A stretch of DNA of 41,270 bases from a bacterium. GTDB taxonomy: Bacteria > Chloroflexota > Dormibacteria > Aeolococcales > Bog-877. The notes under the pieces were generated by a model that did not search any database, had not been told where the DNA came from, and saw nothing but the letters and a program-made list of their open reading frames with translations. Made by a program: the position numbers and the translations under genes. The stretch's first letter is position 1. The number at the start of each line of letters is the position of its first letter. Below are positions 40,822 to 41,270 of the stretch, in pieces. The DNA lies in NCBI GenBank assembly GCA_021795235.1, contig JAJYPP010000023.1, positions 1 to 41,270 of the forward strand, read 5' to 3'.

Positions 40822-41270
40822 TTGACCTGGGGCTGACCTGGTTCGCGAAAGCTGACATTGCCTGCCAGCGGCGTCCCTCCCCTGAGCAGGGTCTCGCCTC
40901 GCGGCGACAGGAGGGGCGACTGAGCCCGGGAGTCCCACCCGGAGCGGCGCGGAAGCTCCCGCCAGTGAAGCCAGGCCCGTGTGCAAGCGCGCGCAGGCTG
41001 CGTCTCATCTGGCGACCTCATCGGTGCGCCGCCGATCTGTTAGATCGCCTACAGGTATTTGCGTAGCACCTGCCGCTACCGCTCTCGACCACCGGTAGCG
41101 CTGGCACTCGACGAGAGCCCCCCACGGCGAGCCCTTACGCCATCGTTGACGCCACCGGGGATACCCGTTGGCGGCGATGAGCCGCTCGGCCGCGAGGGTC
41201 CCCGTCAAGCGTTTCGCGATCCCGGACGACTTCGAGCGCGCTCCTTCTGTAGGCGTACTCTGCTCATCCG
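40822..41270. other. Gene-poor right end with a hairpin; possible mobile-element remnant
   Basis: No convincing gene is seen. A minus-strand frame (41005-41208, 67 residues) is rich in Arg and Trp and has no known domain. Just after the ddl stop, TGACCTGG occurs twice within 20 bases. Base composition is slightly less GC-rich than in the gene blocks. The sequence may include the edge of an insertion element, but no transposase or terminal repeats can be shown within the window. Confidence 0.35.
41074..41100. repeat. Perfect 8-base inverted repeat
   Basis: CGCTACCG (41074-41081) and CGGTAGCG (41093-41100) with an 11-base loop form a strong stem. There is no T-run, and it lies about 250 bases after ddl, so its role as terminator is uncertain. 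It may belong to a gene or element beyond the right edge. Confidence 0.5.

Noticed and set aside
40680..41021. Minus-strand frame of 113 codons over the end of ddl
   Set aside because: Half of it is antisense to ddl and no family is recognisable; kept only as a hint of a possible element edge.

Overview
The window is a high-GC, gene-dense piece of a bacterial chromosome. Its core, about 6.8-35 kb, is an energy-metabolism island for oxidising sulfur compounds inside the cell. The gene set is a heterodisulfide-reductase-like (sHdr) system, lipoate-binding proteins, TusA and DsrE carriers, and APS reductase with ATP sulfurylase. No dsrAB, dsrC, sox or rhodanese gene is visible. The host cannot be named from this sequence. 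A Qmo module that ends in a soluble HdrC-HdrB fusion, an Etf:menaquinone-oxidoreductase-like protein, D-Ala-D-Ala peptidoglycan genes and high GC all fit a Gram-positive or related lineage such as Bacillota, Actinobacteriota or Chloroflexota. That placement is inference.

Layout. 1-0.4 kb: a PIN-toxin remnant. 0.6-6.4 kb: three consecutive cyclic-di-GMP proteins (HD-GYP+GGDEF; 3xPAS+GGDEF; PAS+GGDEF). 6.8-7.6 kb (minus): a DsrE-family protein, a small unknown protein and a beta-grasp protein. These are divergent from 7.8-10.8 kb (plus): DsrE2, an ArsR regulator, a soluble GAF histidine kinase and a NarL-type regulator. 10.8-20.0 kb (plus): a short leader ORF, metallophosphatase, sat, aprB, aprA, qmoA, qmoB and an hdrC-hdrB fusion. 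20.2-20.9 kb (minus): a VapBC-like pair. 21.2-31.9 kb (plus): shdrB1, shdrA, hyp, an shdrC2-B2 fusion, etfB, etfA, an EMO-like gene, two small unknown genes, lbpA1, lbpA2, a zinc-ribbon gene, tusA and shdrC1. 31.9-33.2 kb (minus): a beta-propeller protein with an inserted J domain. 33.2-34.3 kb: an sLpl-like lipoate ligase. 34.5-37.2 kb: a small membrane protein, a second TusA-like protein and an OmpR-type two-component pair. 37.3-40.8 kb: an alpha/beta hydrolase, a membrane-anchored MurF-like ligase and D-Ala-D-Ala ligase. The last 450 bases have no convincing gene.

Likely joint function (inference from known families). DsrE and TusA proteins carry sulfane sulfur to the sHdr complex. The lipoyl groups of the LbpA proteins, attached by the ligase, take part in oxidising it to sulfite. 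Electrons may leave through EtfAB to the membrane EMO-like protein and menaquinone. AprBA and Sat convert sulfite through APS to sulfate and ATP. QmoAB plus HdrCB accepts the APS reductase electrons.

The most notable non-coding signal is a leader of about 108 bases, present in two diverged but gap-free copies. One lies directly before the apr-qmo operon and the other directly before the shdr operon. It carries two C-run/G-run dyads, a shared CATACT and a shared ribosome-binding site and start codon. It looks like a common regulatory element that joins the two halves of the pathway.
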